From: Cytobacillus oceanisediminis 2691
Lineage (GTDB): Bacteria > Bacillota > Bacilli > Bacillales > Cytobacillaceae
Direction of reading: 5' to 3'
DNA length: 64,000 bases
Assembly (NCBI RefSeq): GCF_000294775.2
Contig: NZ_CP015506.1
Location: forward strand, 4,129,501 to 4,193,500
Notes under the pieces: generated by a model
The model's input: the letters and a program-made list of their open reading frames with translations, nothing else
What the model was told of the DNA's origin: nothing
The model's database searches: none
Shown here: piece after piece, positions 35,592-45,112 of the stretch
Numbering within the stretch: the first letter of the stretch is position 1
Layout of the letters: every line of letters begins with the position of its first letter
Position numbers and translations under genes: made by a program

Positions 35592-35909
35592 ATAAAAACT
35601 CCTCAATTATTCAGATTCGCCTCAGTTCAGGCAGCATCCGAAACATATATTAGTGAAGTAAGATCTACTAGTATCAACTGCAACTTGCTGGTTCCGAGCT
35701 TTTCCTACATCCTGTTATTATAATAAAGTTTCCTGCAAATAACCACTCATACAGGCATTTATATTTTTATGATAAGCTTTTTGGGCGATTTTAATAAATA
35801 AATTGGTTTCTTCTGCTTTATGCCTAAACCAAAATGGGATAAACGCATACTTTATTATATGAAATTTTATTAAGAAGCAGAAATGTGCAAAGAAAGGAGG
35901 CCAATAGAT
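35592..35909. other. Divergent intergenic region between cshB and yqfQ
   Basis: 318 bp, AT-rich, no gene seen. The right part has a sigma-K-like promoter for yqfQ (listed separately). For cshB, TATTATAATAAAG near 35717 is a possible -10 but its partner is not clear. Confidence 0.5.
35828..35854 (+). promoter_or_regulatory. Sigma-K-like promoter for yqfQ
   Basis: ACC at 35828-35830, 15 bp, then CATACTTTA at 35846-35854, which fits the sigma-K consensus (AC, then CATAnnnTA). The expected start of transcription is about 45 bp before the yqfQ start codon. This suggests mother-cell expression late in sporulation. Confidence 0.6.
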
Positions 35910-36479
35910 ATGATGCCAGGATCAAGACCCCCTATGCGCGGAGGAATGCCTCCCCATCCTTTTATGACACCGATGCAGGGAAGACCTCCTATGGGGCCAA
36001 TGATGAGCGGTCCTCCGGGAATGAAACGCGGTGGAGGCAGGGGAGGATTGCTTTCAAAAATATTGGGAAAAGGCAATGCACAGCCTGCAGCCGGAATGGG
36101 GGGAGCAAGAGCAGCAGGAGGCTCCCCCGCAGGTGGAGGCATATTGCAGGCAATAAGCAACCCTTCTTCCATAAACGGCTTTTTAACAAACACTCAAAAG
36201 GTTCTAAATACCGCACAGCAAATTGGACCAATGGTTCAGCAGTATGGTCCGCTGGTCAGGAATCTTCCTGCTATGTGGAAACTTTATAGAGGTTTGAAAG
36301 ATGCCCCTGAAGCTGATGAGACCGCTTCTGAACCTAAAGAGGAATCCAATCAGACGAAAGCAGAAAAAAAGAAACCAGATTCCCAGAGCAAAAAAACCAA
36401 AAAGGCACCTGTCTCTGAAAAGCCAGCCGTTAAATCATCTTCAGCAGAAGGTATTTCCAAACCTAAATTATATATTTAA
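35910..36479 (+). CDS. yqfQ: YqfQ/VrrA-family protein
   Basis: A 189-residue protein. The N-terminal 60 residues are rich in Met, Pro and Gly (PPMRGGMPPHPF, GRPPMGPMM). A central conserved part follows (GGILQAISNPSSINGFLTN, TQKVLNTAQQIGPMVQQYGP, about 95-140), and the Lys/Glu/Ser-rich tail is low complexity. The central block defines the YqfQ-like family, which includes VrrA of B. anthracis, known for length variation. The start follows AAAGGAGG by nine bases. A spore coat or late sporulation role is inferred from the sigma-K-like promoter. Confidence 0.82.
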   Translation: MMPGSRPPMRGGMPPHPFMTPMQGRPPMGPMMSGPPGMKRGGGRGGLLSKILGKGNAQPAAGMGGARAAGGSPAGGGILQAISNPSSINGFLTNTQKVLNTAQQIGPMVQQYGPLVRNLPAMWKLYRGLKDAPEADETASEPKEESNQTKAEKKKPDSQSKKTKKAPVSEKPAVKSSSAEGISKPKLYI

Positions 36480-36508
36480 AGAAAAGGATGCTGAGGCATT
36501 CTTTTTTT
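36480..36508 (+). terminator. Terminator after yqfQ
   Basis: Short hairpin GGATGC/GCATTC with loop TGAG and seven T on the plus strand directly after the stop codon. Confidence 0.72.
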
Positions 36509-36535
36509 GCTTTTTATTAAGAAGAATTACTCCTT

Positions 36536-36564
36536 TTGTAATATCGGTTTATCTCTTATATAAT
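36536..36564 (+). promoter_or_regulatory. Sigma-A promoter of ispH
   Basis: TTGTAA, 17 bp, TATAAT, ending 85 bp upstream of the ispH start codon. The -10 is perfect and the spacing ideal. Confidence 0.8.
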
Positions 36565-36648
36565 AGAAATGCAATATGGGATTTTTCCGCATTAGAAATA
36601 GAACTCACTTCAATTCAGATATAAGCTTTCATTAGGGAGGATAAGCAG

Positions 36649-37599
36649 ATGAATGTCATAAAAATCTCTCCTCGGGGGTATTGTTACGGTGTGGTGGATG
36701 CAATGGTTATTGCCAGAAACGCTGCACTTGATCCGTCATTGCCAAGACCCATCTATATTTTGGGTATGATCGTTCATAACAAACATGTAACAGATGCTTT
36801 CGAAGAGGAAGGCATTATTACACTTGATGGGAAAGACCGCAAAGAAATCTTAGATAAAGTCGATAAAGGCACTGTCATTTTTACAGCACATGGCATCTCA
36901 CCTGAAGTGCGTGAAGCAGCCAAACAAAAAGGCCTTGTGACAATCGATGCTACGTGCCCTGACGTAACAAGAACACATGATTTAATCAGAGAGAAGGAAA
37001 AGGAAGGTTTTCAAATCATTTACATTGGCAAAAAAGGCCATCCAGAACCTGAAGGTGCAGTAGGTGTAGCTCCTCAAGCAGTCCATTTAGTACAGACCAT
37101 TGAGGATGTAAATGAACTTAGCATACAGGCTGATAAAATACTGGTGACTAATCAGACTACAATGAGCCAATGGGATGTCGTACATGTTATGGATCAGATA
37201 AAGGAAAAATATCCTCACGCAGAGTTCCACAAAGAAATCTGCATGGCTACCCAGGTGCGCCAGGAAGCTGTTGCGGAACAAGCTGGCCAGGCTGACGTTT
37301 TAATCGTCGTGGGGGACCCAAAGAGCAATAACTCCAATCGTCTTGCACAGGTATCAGAAGAAATTGCCGGTACAAAAGCCTACCGCATTGCTGATATAAC
37401 TGAACTGGATGTGAATTGGCTAAAAGATGCAACGACAGTTGCAGTCACAGCAGGAGCCTCTACACCGACACCGATCACAAAGGAAGTCATCACGTTCCTG
37501 GAACAATTTAATCCCATTGATGAATCCACATGGTCACGCGAGAAAAAAGTGCCATTAAATAAGATACTTCCTAAAGTGAAGAAGTCTGCAAAGCTATAA
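36649..37599 (+). CDS. ispH: 4-hydroxy-3-methylbut-2-enyl diphosphate reductase
   Basis: A 316-residue [4Fe-4S] enzyme for the last MEP step, making IPP and DMAPP from HMBPP. The cluster cysteines are in RGYCYGV (about 12), DATCPDV (about 103) and [10 protein letters not shown] (about 198). The Glu of the active-site TNQT region and the C-terminal STPTPIT are conserved. Start ATG follows GGGAGG. It has its own sigma-A promoter and a bidirectional terminator. Confidence 0.97.
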   Translation: MNVIKISPRGYCYGVVDAMVIARNAALDPSLPRPIYILGMIVHNKHVTDAFEEEGIITLDGKDRKEILDKVDKGTVIFTAHGISPEVREAAKQKGLVTIDATCPDVTRTHDLIREKEKEGFQIIYIGKKGHPEPEGAVGVAPQAVHLVQTIEDVNELSIQADKILVTNQTTMSQWDVVHVMDQIKEKYPHAEFHKEICMATQVRQEAVAEQAGQADVLIVVGDPKSNNSNRLAQVSEEIAGTKAYRIADITELDVNWLKDATTVAVTAGASTPTPITKEVITFLEQFNPIDESTWSREKKVPLNKILPKVKKSAKL

Positions 37600-37602
37600 A
37601 TC

Positions 37603-37640
37603 AAAAAGACCGGTCCCTATATGAGACCGGTTCTTTTTTA
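37603..37640. terminator. Bidirectional terminator between ispH and yqfO
   Basis: Stem AAGACCGGTCC..GAGACCGGTTCTT (core GACCGGT/ACCGGTC) with T-runs in both directions between convergent genes. Confidence 0.87.
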
Positions 37641-37641
37641 G

Positions 37642-38757
37642 TCAAACAAACTTAAATGGATCCGTATGAATTTCAGAAGGAAAAATGGATACGCTATACC
37701 CTTTTCCAGAACACATCTGTACTAATTTTTGGGCAACTCCCTTTTTCATTATTTTTTCCACATTATGTCCCGGATCAACAATATTGAGGCCCATCATCAT
37801 GGCATCATGTGCCACATGATAATACATGTCACCTGTAACATATACATCAGCCCCCTTCATCTTTGCTGACATGAAGTATTTATTTCCATCTCCGCCCAGG
37901 ACAGCAACTTTCCTGATTTTGGATGAGAGGTCACCTACTACCCGGACTCCATCCACTTCAAGTGTATGTTTTACATGCTCTGCAAATTCCTTTAGAGTCA
38001 TCTCGCTGATTTCTCCAATTTTTCCAAGCCCAAGAACTTCCCCCTTGTTTTCAAGCTTATAAATATCATAAGCAACTTCTTCATAAGGATGGTTTTTGAA
38101 CATGGCCGACAGCACTTTCTTTTCTATATGTTCAGGATAAATGGTCTCAATGCAGACTTCTTCAACAGTCTCAAGCTTACCCTGCTGGCCGATATGCGGA
38201 TTGGCCTCCCCATTAGGCTTAAACCGCCCTGTTCCACGGGAGGCGAACGAACAATGACTGTAATTGCCAATTGAACCTGCCCCTGAGTTACCAAGCGCTT
38301 GCCTTAGTGATTCAGCATTTTCTTCAGGTACAAACACAGCGAGCTTTTTCAATTCAGTTTCATATGTTGGATATAAAACTTCTGTATTGGTCAGCTTCAG
38401 TGCATCAGCAAGCATATCATTGACCCCGCCTTTGGCGATATCCAAATTGGTATGTGCTGCATATACGGCTATATCATGTTTGATAAGCTTTTCAATAATT
38501 CTTCCGGATGGAGTATCCGTTGAAATTTTTTGCAGCGGCCTGTAGATTAACGGATGATGAGCAATAATCAGCTGTACCTTCTTTTCAATTGCCTCATCAA
38601 CGACTTCTTCCAGCACATCAAGGGCAATCATGACATTTTCAACGGGGGTGTTAAGCCTGCCGATCTGGAGGCCGATTTTGTCTCCTTCCATCGCATATCC
38701 TTTTGGGGAGAACTGCTCAAATAATTGGATAATCTCATGTCCATTTATTTTTTTCAC
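37642..38757 (-). CDS. yqfO: Nif3-like dinuclear metal-centre protein (YqfO)
   Basis: A 371-residue Nif3/DUF34 protein with the metal-site His of IAHHPLIYRPL (about 66) and AHTNLD (about 101), a PII-like insertion in the middle (about 130-230) and the C-terminal ligands of DMYYHVAHDAM and DPGHNVE. It forms toroidal hexamers with two metals per subunit. Its exact function is debated; the family is conserved next to trmK in Firmicutes. It starts in an ATGA overlap with trmK, so the two are co-translated. Confidence 0.93.
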   Translation of the reverse strand: MKKINGHEIIQLFEQFSPKGYAMEGDKIGLQIGRLNTPVENVMIALDVLEEVVDEAIEKKVQLIIAHHPLIYRPLQKISTDTPSGRIIEKLIKHDIAVYAAHTNLDIAKGGVNDMLADALKLTNTEVLYPTYETELKKLAVFVPEENAESLRQALGNSGAGSIGNYSHCSFASRGTGRFKPNGEANPHIGQQGKLETVEEVCIETIYPEHIEKKVLSAMFKNHPYEEVAYDIYKLENKGEVLGLGKIGEISEMTLKEFAEHVKHTLEVDGVRVVGDLSSKIRKVAVLGGDGNKYFMSAKMKGADVYVTGDMYYHVAHDAMMMGLNIVDPGHNVEKIMKKGVAQKLVQMCSGKGYSVSIFPSEIHTDPFKFV

Positions 38758-39461
38758 TGTTTTAGTACCTCCTCTGCCATTTTGATTTTCTCCTTCAGCT
38801 CCTGTTTTCTCTTTTCTGTTTCGCTGGAGTATGCAGCCTTATCGAGCTGCAAAAGGATTCTCTCCCAATTTTTCTTTTCACCAATCCACTTGGTTCGAAA
38901 TACTTCGGATTTTTGCTCCATTAGAAAAGGGCCCATCAGCAAACCTTGTTCTTTATTCTTGTATGGTTTCAAAGGCTCTCCTTTTTCAGCTGCAAGGATT
39001 TCATAAATCTTTCCGTCTTCTTCGAGAATTTCTTCAGCGATTAGCTCCCAGCCGTTAGCAATCAGCCAGGTTCTAATCGAGATGGCACTTAAATTCGGCT
39101 GGAGGATAAGCCTCTTTATAGCAGCAAGCTTGCTCTTCCCATCTTCAAGAATGCTCGCAATTAAAGCGCCTCCCATGCCCGCAATGGTTATACAGTCTAC
39201 TTCGCCTGGCCCAATTACTTCAAGGCCGCTGCCTTTTCTTACAGAAATCTGATTTTCAAGCCCTTCCATTTTCACCTGTTTTTTGGCTGATTGAAACGGC
39301 CCTTCCACCACTTCACCAGCAATAGCAAAAGGGACAATGCCTTTCTTTACTGCGTAGCAGGGCAAATACGCATGGTCTGAGCCTATATCAGCCACTCGTG
39401 AACCAGGGGGGATATAATTTGTTACAGCTTCAAGCCGATTTGATAATTTCTCTGTATTCAT
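38754..39461 (-). CDS. trmK: tRNA (adenine(22)-N(1))-methyltransferase
   Basis: A 235-residue Rossmann-fold methyltransferase using SAM to make m1A22 in tRNA. The SAM motif VADIGSDHAYLP (about 20-31) and the catalytic-region block DCITIAGMGGALIASIL (about 87; key part GMGG) are typical of TrmK. A C-terminal helical region follows, rich in Lys and Glu. First gene of the trmK-yqfO pair, preceded by tandem hairpins after cccA. Confidence 0.94.
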   Translation of the reverse strand: MNTEKLSNRLEAVTNYIPPGSRVADIGSDHAYLPCYAVKKGIVPFAIAGEVVEGPFQSAKKQVKMEGLENQISVRKGSGLEVIGPGEVDCITIAGMGGALIASILEDGKSKLAAIKRLILQPNLSAISIRTWLIANGWELIAEEILEEDGKIYEILAAEKGEPLKPYKNKEQGLLMGPFLMEQKSEVFRTKWIGEKKNWERILLQLDKAAYSSETEKRKQELKEKIKMAEEVLKQ

Positions 39462-39531
39462 TCTGTCACCACTTATATATGTATTGTAACAAGCGCAGAG
39501 CGCCTGCCTATCTGCTCCTCCTGAGAGAAAA

Positions 39532-39566
39532 GCTAAAAAAAGCTATCGTAATTTGCGATAGCCTTT
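39532..39566 (-). terminator. Second hairpin of tandem terminators after cccA
   Basis: Stem GGCTATCG/CGATAGC with a 7-nt loop and a run of seven T on the minus strand, 13 nt after the first hairpin. Confidence 0.65.
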
Positions 39567-39578
39567 CTTATAGTATAA

Positions 39579-39611
39579 AAAAAGTCCTTTACATATGCAA
39601 AGGACTTTCAT
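39579..39611 (-). terminator. First hairpin of tandem terminators after cccA
   Basis: Stem AAAGTCCTTT/AAAGGACTTT with T-run on the minus strand, 8 nt past the cccA stop. Confidence 0.85.
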
Positions 39612-39619
39612 TATAGGTA

Positions 39620-39985
39620 TTACTTAAGGCCTGCTAACCATTCAGCCATTTCGGCAGCTTTGTCTTGAGGCACTAATCCTGGAGGCATTGAGCCTTTACC
39701 GTTTACTACGATATTTGCGATATCATCTTGTGATAAACGATCGCCTACACCTGTTAGAGCAGGACCAACTCCACCTTGATACTGGTCACCGTGACATCCG
39801 ATACAGCTCTTCTGATAAATTTCTTCAGGGGTTGCAGCTGCAGTTTCTTCAGTTTCAGCACCGCCGCCTTCCTGTTCTTTAGCAAGCTCTTCCATATCGC
39901 CAAGACCTTTAAAAGAAACAAGGAACATTGCTACCACACCAAAAACCATAATTAACACAAATGGAATGATTGGATTGCGATTCAT
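39620..39985 (-). CDS. cccA: Membrane-bound cytochrome c550 (CccA)
   Basis: A 121-residue protein with an uncleaved N-terminal membrane anchor (IPFVLIMVFGVVAMFLVSF), an acidic Gly/Glu/Ala linker (about 35-55) and a small cytochrome c domain. Heme attachment is CIGCH (about 61-65); the distal Met is in GSMPPGL (about 100). It carries electrons on the outer membrane face toward the terminal oxidase. It is placed near sigA, as in B. subtilis. Start ATG at 39985 after GGGAGG. Confidence 0.95.
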   Translation of the reverse strand: MNRNPIIPFVLIMVFGVVAMFLVSFKGLGDMEELAKEQEGGGAETEETAAATPEEIYQKSCIGCHGDQYQGGVGPALTGVGDRLSQDDIANIVVNGKGSMPPGLVPQDKAAEMAEWLAGLK

Positions 39986-40110
39986 GATTTAACCTCCCTT
40001 ATGTAAGCACATTCAGTTTAAGTAAGTATACAAACAATCTCTATTTTACTTTAAAAAAGTCAGAAGGAAAAGCCCTATTGTAAACTTTGTCAAATCTTGT
40101 TCATAAAATG

Positions 40111-40146
40111 GACAAAAACTCCATCCTGAGGGTGGAGTTTTTGTCC
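40111..40146. terminator. Bidirectional terminator upstream of cccA and after acyl-CoA dehydrogenase
   Basis: Stem GGACAAAAACTCCA-TC/GG-TGGAGTTTTTGTCC with a 5-nt loop; long and nearly perfect. Confidence 0.88.
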
Positions 40147-40172
40147 TTCCTATTATTGGATTCATAATAAAT

Positions 40173-41312
40173 TTAGCACCCAATAAGGCGTGCAATGACC
40201 ATTCTTTGTACTTCTGAGGTACCTTCACCTATTTCTGTGAGCTTTCCGTCTCTCATGTAGCGTTCTACATGGTAGTCTTTCATATAGCCGTATCCTCCGT
40301 GGATTTGGACGGCCTGATCAGCGATTTCCATACAGATTTCAGAAGCATAGAGCTTGCACATGGATGCTTCTTTTGCGAAAGGTCTGCCCTGGTCTTTCAG
40401 CCATGCAGCTTTGTAAACCATATTCCTTGCCAGTTCAATTTTCATTGCCATATCTGCAAGTTTAAATTGAATAGCCTGAAAATCTGATAATGAACGGCCA
40501 AACTGCTTACGTTCCTTTGCATACTGGAGTGCCTTGTCATAGGCAGCCTGCGCTATTCCCAGAGCCATGGCTCCAATTCCAATACGCCCTCCATCCAAAG
40601 TAATTAAAAATTGTTTAAAGCCCTCTCCTTTTTTGCCGAGCAAGTGCTCAGTCGGAACGCGTACGTCTTCAAGGACAAGTTCAGTAGTATTTGATGCATT
40701 GAGTCCCATCTTTTCGTAATTATCGATCACAGTAAATCCTTCTGCATCCGTTGGAACAATAATTGCGCTTATTTCTTTTTTGCCATCCTTTTCACCGGTG
40801 ACAGCAGTCAATGCTAAATGCTTAGCATAGCTTGCATTTGTAATGAAACACTTATTTCCGTTAATGATATATTCTCCATCTTTTTCTACGGCTGTTGTTC
40901 TCGTACCGCCTGCATCAGAGCCTGCATTTGGTTCTGTCAGACCGAAAGCTCCAAACGACTCACCTGTACAAATTGGCACCAGATATTTTTGCTTCTGCTC
41001 TTCAGTTCCAAATAAATAAAGCGGTGCTCCGCCAAGAGAAATATGCGCCGAGTAAGTGATTCCGGTAGAAGCGCACGCTCTGCTCAATTCTTCTGTTACA
41101 ATAGCGAAACTTACAGTATCTGCCCCTGCCCCACCATATTCTTCAGGGAAAGGAAGTCCCATTAAACCAAGATCCGCCATTTTTTTAAAAACTTCTATCG
41201 GGAATTCTTTTGTACGGTCTCTTTCCAAAGCCCCCGGTGCCACTTCTTCCTGAGCAAATTCCCTTATGGTTTTATAGATCATATTCTGTTCGGCCGTCAA
41301 GTCAAAATTCAT
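40173..41312 (-). CDS. Acyl-CoA dehydrogenase
   Basis: A 379-residue FAD flavoenzyme of the short/branched-chain type. Motifs: FGAFGLTEPNAGSDA (about 122, FAD contact), CFITNASYA (about 153), and IHGGYGYMKDYHVERYMRD (about 340; key part GGYGYMKDY) with catalytic Glu in IGEGTSEV (about 364). It oxidises acyl-CoA to enoyl-CoA and passes electrons to ETF. The substrate chain length cannot be told from sequence here. It is monocistronic, with AAGGGGG ribosome site. Confidence 0.93.
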   Translation of the reverse strand: MNFDLTAEQNMIYKTIREFAQEEVAPGALERDRTKEFPIEVFKKMADLGLMGLPFPEEYGGAGADTVSFAIVTEELSRACASTGITYSAHISLGGAPLYLFGTEEQKQKYLVPICTGESFGAFGLTEPNAGSDAGGTRTTAVEKDGEYIINGNKCFITNASYAKHLALTAVTGEKDGKKEISAIIVPTDAEGFTVIDNYEKMGLNASNTTELVLEDVRVPTEHLLGKKGEGFKQFLITLDGGRIGIGAMALGIAQAAYDKALQYAKERKQFGRSLSDFQAIQFKLADMAMKIELARNMVYKAAWLKDQGRPFAKEASMCKLYASEICMEIADQAVQIHGGYGYMKDYHVERYMRDGKLTEIGEGTSEVQRMVIARLIGC

Positions 41313-41416
41313 TTACATCCCCCTTAAACACAAAAGTTGTTGTATACGCTTTCATTACTATTATATAAGGGATGCAAGAGTTTTCTCAACATTTAAAAAC
41401 TTTTTAAAATATTTTA

Positions 41417-41953
41417 TTATACGAATATAGAAATAACTATTAAAAAGCATCCTAGCGCCCCGGAAATCCATAAATATTGAAACTTCAATTTCAAACCCGC
41501 AAACAGCCAAAGAACACAATTAATTACTAGGGCAGCATAGAGAGCTTTCTGGTTTTCGCGATATACCTCCGATACTAGTGCAACAGATCCCATCAGTAAA
41601 TTCAATGCTGCTGATATGATGGGAATATGCATTAATTTTGCTTTCCTGAAAAAATAAAAAACAAAGAATATACACGTGAAAATAAAAAGAAACAAAATGG
41701 CAGTTTGCAAAATAATAGACAATTCAGTAAAATAAATTAATAAAGCAGAAATTGGAATAAGCAGCAAGAAAATAAGATTGGCCAGATACAGACCCATTAC
41801 ACTTTTATGCTTTTTTATTTCCTTCGGCTGACTTCCTTCCGTATAAAGAGCCAGCAGGTAGTCACAATATCGATCAGGGAGCATTCGGCTTTTCTTCCAA
41901 TACAGAAGTTCGTTAACAATGACCTTTTTTCTGTTTTCATCCAACCAAAGCAC
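41417..41953 (-). CDS. Membrane protein of unknown function downstream of sigA
   Basis: A 178-residue protein I do not recognise. The N-terminal 45 residues are soluble and basic (NRKKVIVNELLYWKK, RYCDYLLALYTEG), followed by five or six membrane helices (from about 50 to the C-terminus). Start is a GTG at 41953 without a good ribosome site; a later ATG (MLPDRY) is an alternative, but the earlier residues look conserved in style. It begins 9 bp after the T-run of the sigA terminator, so expression needs read-through or a promoter inside the terminator region. Confidence 0.65.
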   Translation of the reverse strand: MLWLDENRKKVIVNELLYWKKSRMLPDRYCDYLLALYTEGSQPKEIKKHKSVMGLYLANLIFLLLIPISALLIYFTELSIILQTAILFLFIFTCIFFVFYFFRKAKLMHIPIISAALNLLMGSVALVSEVYRENQKALYAALVINCVLWLFAGLKLKFQYLWISGALGCFLIVISIFV

Positions 41954-41961
41954 ATCCAGTC

Positions 41962-42001
41962 AAAAAAAAATAGTTTACTTCCATTTTAAGAAGTAAACTA
42001 T
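41962..42001 (-). terminator. Terminator after sigA
   Basis: Perfect 12-bp stem ATAGTTTACTTC/GAAGTAAACTAT with an 8-nt loop and nine T on the minus strand, 18 nt past the sigA stop. Confidence 0.93.
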
Positions 42002-42018
42002 CCACTGGCAATTCTTTT

Positions 42019-43143
42019 TTATTCTAAGAAGTCTTTTAAACGCTTGCTTCTGCTGGGATGACGCAGTTTTCTTAAGGCTTTGGCTTCAATTTGACGTATA
42101 CGCTCCCGGGTAACGCCAAATACCTTGCCAACTTCTTCTAAAGTCCTGGTTCGGCCGTCGTCCAGTCCGAATCGAAGACGAAGAACATTTTCTTCCCGGT
42201 CAGTAAGTGTGTCAAGAACATCTTCAAGCTGTTCCTTAAGGAGTTCATATGCCGCATGCTCTGATGGAGAAGTGGCATCCTGATCTTCAATAAAGTCACC
42301 TAAGTGAGAGTCATCCTCCTCACCAATAGGTGTTTCTAATGAAACAGGTTCCTGTGCAATCTTAAGAATTTCTCTTACTTTATCTGGAGTTAAATCCATA
42401 TCTTCAGCAATTTCTTCTGGTGTTGGTTCGCGGCCAAGATCCTGAAGAAGCTGACGCTGGACACGGATCAACTTATTGATGGTTTCAACCATATGGACAG
42501 GAATACGAATTGTACGGGCCTGGTCAGCAATTGCTCTTGTGATGGCCTGGCGGATCCACCATGTTGCATACGTACTGAACTTAAATCCTTTGCGGTAGTC
42601 GAATTTTTCAACCGCTTTTATCAGTCCCATATTTCCTTCCTGAATAAGGTCAAGGAATAGCATTCCGCGTCCCACATACCTTTTAGCAATACTTACAACC
42701 AATCGGAGGTTAGCTTCTGCGAGACGTCTTTTTGCTTCTTCATCGCCTTCCTCAATTCGATTGGCAAGTGCGATTTCTTCCTCTGCAGAGAGTAAATCAA
42801 CACGCCCAATCTCTTTTAGGTACATACGGACAGGATCATTAATTTTCACACCCGGAGGGACACTTAAATCATTAAGGTCAAATTCCTCTTCATTTTTTGC
42901 AAGCTCCTGAACATTTGGATCTTCATTTTCATTGTCTCCGACTAATTCAACACCCTGATCTCCGAGGAATTCATAGAATTCATCCATCTGGTGGGAATCG
43001 ACTTCAAATTGAGACAATCTTTCTGCTATATCATCATAGGCAAGGACACCTGTCTTTTTTCCTATTTCAACTAATTGATCTTTCACTTGTTCAAGGGTCA
43101 ACTCTGTATCAACCTCTTTTGAACGGGCCGACTTTTCAGCCAT
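42019..43143 (-). CDS. sigA: RNA polymerase primary sigma factor SigA (RpoD)
   Basis: A 374-residue sigma-70 factor. Region 1.1 is acidic (1 to about 85). Region 1.2 is VRMYLKEIG, region 2.4 includes [16 protein letters not shown] (about 200; -10 recognition) and region 4.2 holds the [21 protein letters not shown] (-35 recognition). The start MAEKSA follows GGAGGGGG. It lies 112 nt after dnaG and is the last gene of the conserved dnaG-sigA unit. Confidence 0.97.
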   Translation of the reverse strand: MAEKSARSKEVDTELTLEQVKDQLVEIGKKTGVLAYDDIAERLSQFEVDSHQMDEFYEFLGDQGVELVGDNENEDPNVQELAKNEEEFDLNDLSVPPGVKINDPVRMYLKEIGRVDLLSAEEEIALANRIEEGDEEAKRRLAEANLRLVVSIAKRYVGRGMLFLDLIQEGNMGLIKAVEKFDYRKGFKFSTYATWWIRQAITRAIADQARTIRIPVHMVETINKLIRVQRQLLQDLGREPTPEEIAEDMDLTPDKVREILKIAQEPVSLETPIGEEDDSHLGDFIEDQDATSPSEHAAYELLKEQLEDVLDTLTDREENVLRLRFGLDDGRTRTLEEVGKVFGVTRERIRQIEAKALRKLRHPSRSKRLKDFLE

Positions 43144-43255
43144 ATGTCCCCCTCCTTCCAAAAATCAAACACATTCTTAATACATCTTGCAAATGGGACT
43201 ATTCCTTAGGAGACGCCTAATCCCCAGAAACATTTATTTGAGGCACAAGGCCTTC

Positions 43256-45073
43256 TTATAGTGACTTTCGCAAATGAAGGATCTCCATTGCGATTAAAGC
43301 CGCTTTAGCATAATCCTTTTGTCGTTCTGCTTCTTTTTCTTCATTTAGTTTTTCCTTTATTTTTAACATCTTTTGATAATTCAACACCTGTTTAAGATAA
43401 TCTGATAATTCCTGTTCGCTTATTTCATCGTTAATGGACATCATTTCTATATCCACCACAATTCGCTTAAGCTTTTCATCTTTTATAAAATTTATAAATG
43501 CACTCGGATCAGGCGTATGGCCTTTTTCGTAGAAACCTAAAAGATAGGTAATAATTGCCTGGTGTTCATCGATGTTAAATGTATTTCCCTGAAGCATATC
43601 TTGAACTTTAAATGCTATGTCACTATTCCTGAGCATGTGGGCGATTAGCCTTCTCTCCGCTGTATGGTAGGCGGGTTTAAGACTGTCAGCCCTTTTTGGT
43701 GTTTGAAGCCTTTTTTGAGGTTCGAAAGCACCTTTCCCTTTATGGGTGTTCCTTCGCTTCTCCGTATAATAGACCTGTTTTTGCTGCTCTTTCAAGGCTT
43801 CCAGAGAAAGTGAGAATTCATTCGCAAGCTGGCGCAGATAATGATCTCTTTCGACCGCTTTATCCAGCTGGCTGATCTCCTTTAATACCTCTTCGATATA
43901 AAGGAGACGATCTCCTTCATTTTGAAGCCTTTTCCCCCTGCGGAGATAAAGCATCTTAAATGCCATAAAGGTTATGCTGGACTCGATTACATCATGACGA
44001 AATTTTTCTTCTCCGAACTCATTAATATAATCATCCGGATCATATCCGTCAGGCATGAGCGCCACTCTGATCTGGCATCCTGCTTCCATTAGCAGATTTG
44101 CAGCCCGGTATGCGGCTTCAATACCTGCATTATCGGAATCATAACAGATCGTGATTGATTGAACATTTCTTCTTAAAGAAGCAACATGTTCTTCAGTTAA
44201 AGCGGTGCCCATCGTACCAACGCCATTGCCGACACCAGCACGATCAGCAGCGATTACATCTGCAAACCCTTCAAAAAGAACGGCCCTCTGCAATTTTTTA
44301 ATCTGTGGTCTCGCCAAATGAAAATTATATAAAGTTTTGCTTTTATTGAAGATTACAGTTTCAGGGCTATTTAAATATTTGGGCTCATCGTCCCCAAGTG
44401 ATCTTCCCGAAAAAGCAATCGTATTTCCGCTGCGGTCAAAAATCGGGAACATGATTCTATCTCTGAAGCGGTCAAAATAGTTCCCATCTTTCTCCCTTTT
44501 GATAATCAGTCCTGCCCTTTCCATAACATCTGCCGGGAATTTTCTTTTAGTAAGGAACTTGAAAACAAAATCCCAGGACTTCAATGAATAGCCGATTTGA
44601 AATTTCTCAATCGATTCCATTGTAAAGCCTCTATTAAGCAAATATTCAAGTGCATGCTGACCATCTTTTGTGTTTACGAGCAGATGGTGATAAAATTTAC
44701 GTAGAAGCTCATGAGCTTCCATCATCTGCTGTAAATCTACAGGCATTGATTTTGCTGATGCTGCAGATGCCGCATCAATTTCAAGCTTGACATTTCCTTT
44801 TTCAGCGAGTTTCAAGGCTGCTTCCTGAAAGGAATATCCTTCTAATTCCATTAAGAAAGAAAAGGCATTGCCTCCCGCTCCGCATCCAAAGCAATGATAG
44901 ATTTGCTTTTCGGGCGATACAGAAAAGGAAGGAGTATTTTCGCCATGAAAAGGACAAAGCCCAAAATAGTTGCGTCCTTGCTTGTTTAATTGAATATAGT
45001 CGCCAATGACATCAACAATATCTACAGCTTGCCGAATCTCATTTACTTTCTCCTCGGCGATCCGTTCTGCCAT
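43256..45073 (-). CDS. dnaG: DNA primase
   Basis: A 605-residue primase making RNA primers at the fork. Zinc-binding CPFHGENTPSFSVSPEK with CFGCG (about 41-67), RNA polymerase domain with TOPRIM motifs EGFADVIA (about 265) and YDSDNAG (about 310), and a C-terminal DnaB-helicase binding region (about 450-605). The full CHC2 zinc site is intact. It is 39 nt after yqxD and upstream of sigA. Confidence 0.97.
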   Translation of the reverse strand: MAERIAEEKVNEIRQAVDIVDVIGDYIQLNKQGRNYFGLCPFHGENTPSFSVSPEKQIYHCFGCGAGGNAFSFLMELEGYSFQEAALKLAEKGNVKLEIDAASAASAKSMPVDLQQMMEAHELLRKFYHHLLVNTKDGQHALEYLLNRGFTMESIEKFQIGYSLKSWDFVFKFLTKRKFPADVMERAGLIIKREKDGNYFDRFRDRIMFPIFDRSGNTIAFSGRSLGDDEPKYLNSPETVIFNKSKTLYNFHLARPQIKKLQRAVLFEGFADVIAADRAGVGNGVGTMGTALTEEHVASLRRNVQSITICYDSDNAGIEAAYRAANLLMEAGCQIRVALMPDGYDPDDYINEFGEEKFRHDVIESSITFMAFKMLYLRRGKRLQNEGDRLLYIEEVLKEISQLDKAVERDHYLRQLANEFSLSLEALKEQQKQVYYTEKRRNTHKGKGAFEPQKRLQTPKRADSLKPAYHTAERRLIAHMLRNSDIAFKVQDMLQGNTFNIDEHQAIITYLLGFYEKGHTPDPSAFINFIKDEKLKRIVVDIEMMSINDEISEQELSDYLKQVLNYQKMLKIKEKLNEEKEAERQKDYAKAALIAMEILHLRKSL

Positions 45074-45112
45074 ATGAACAACTCCATTACTTACTCAGGT
45101 ATTCGATAAACG

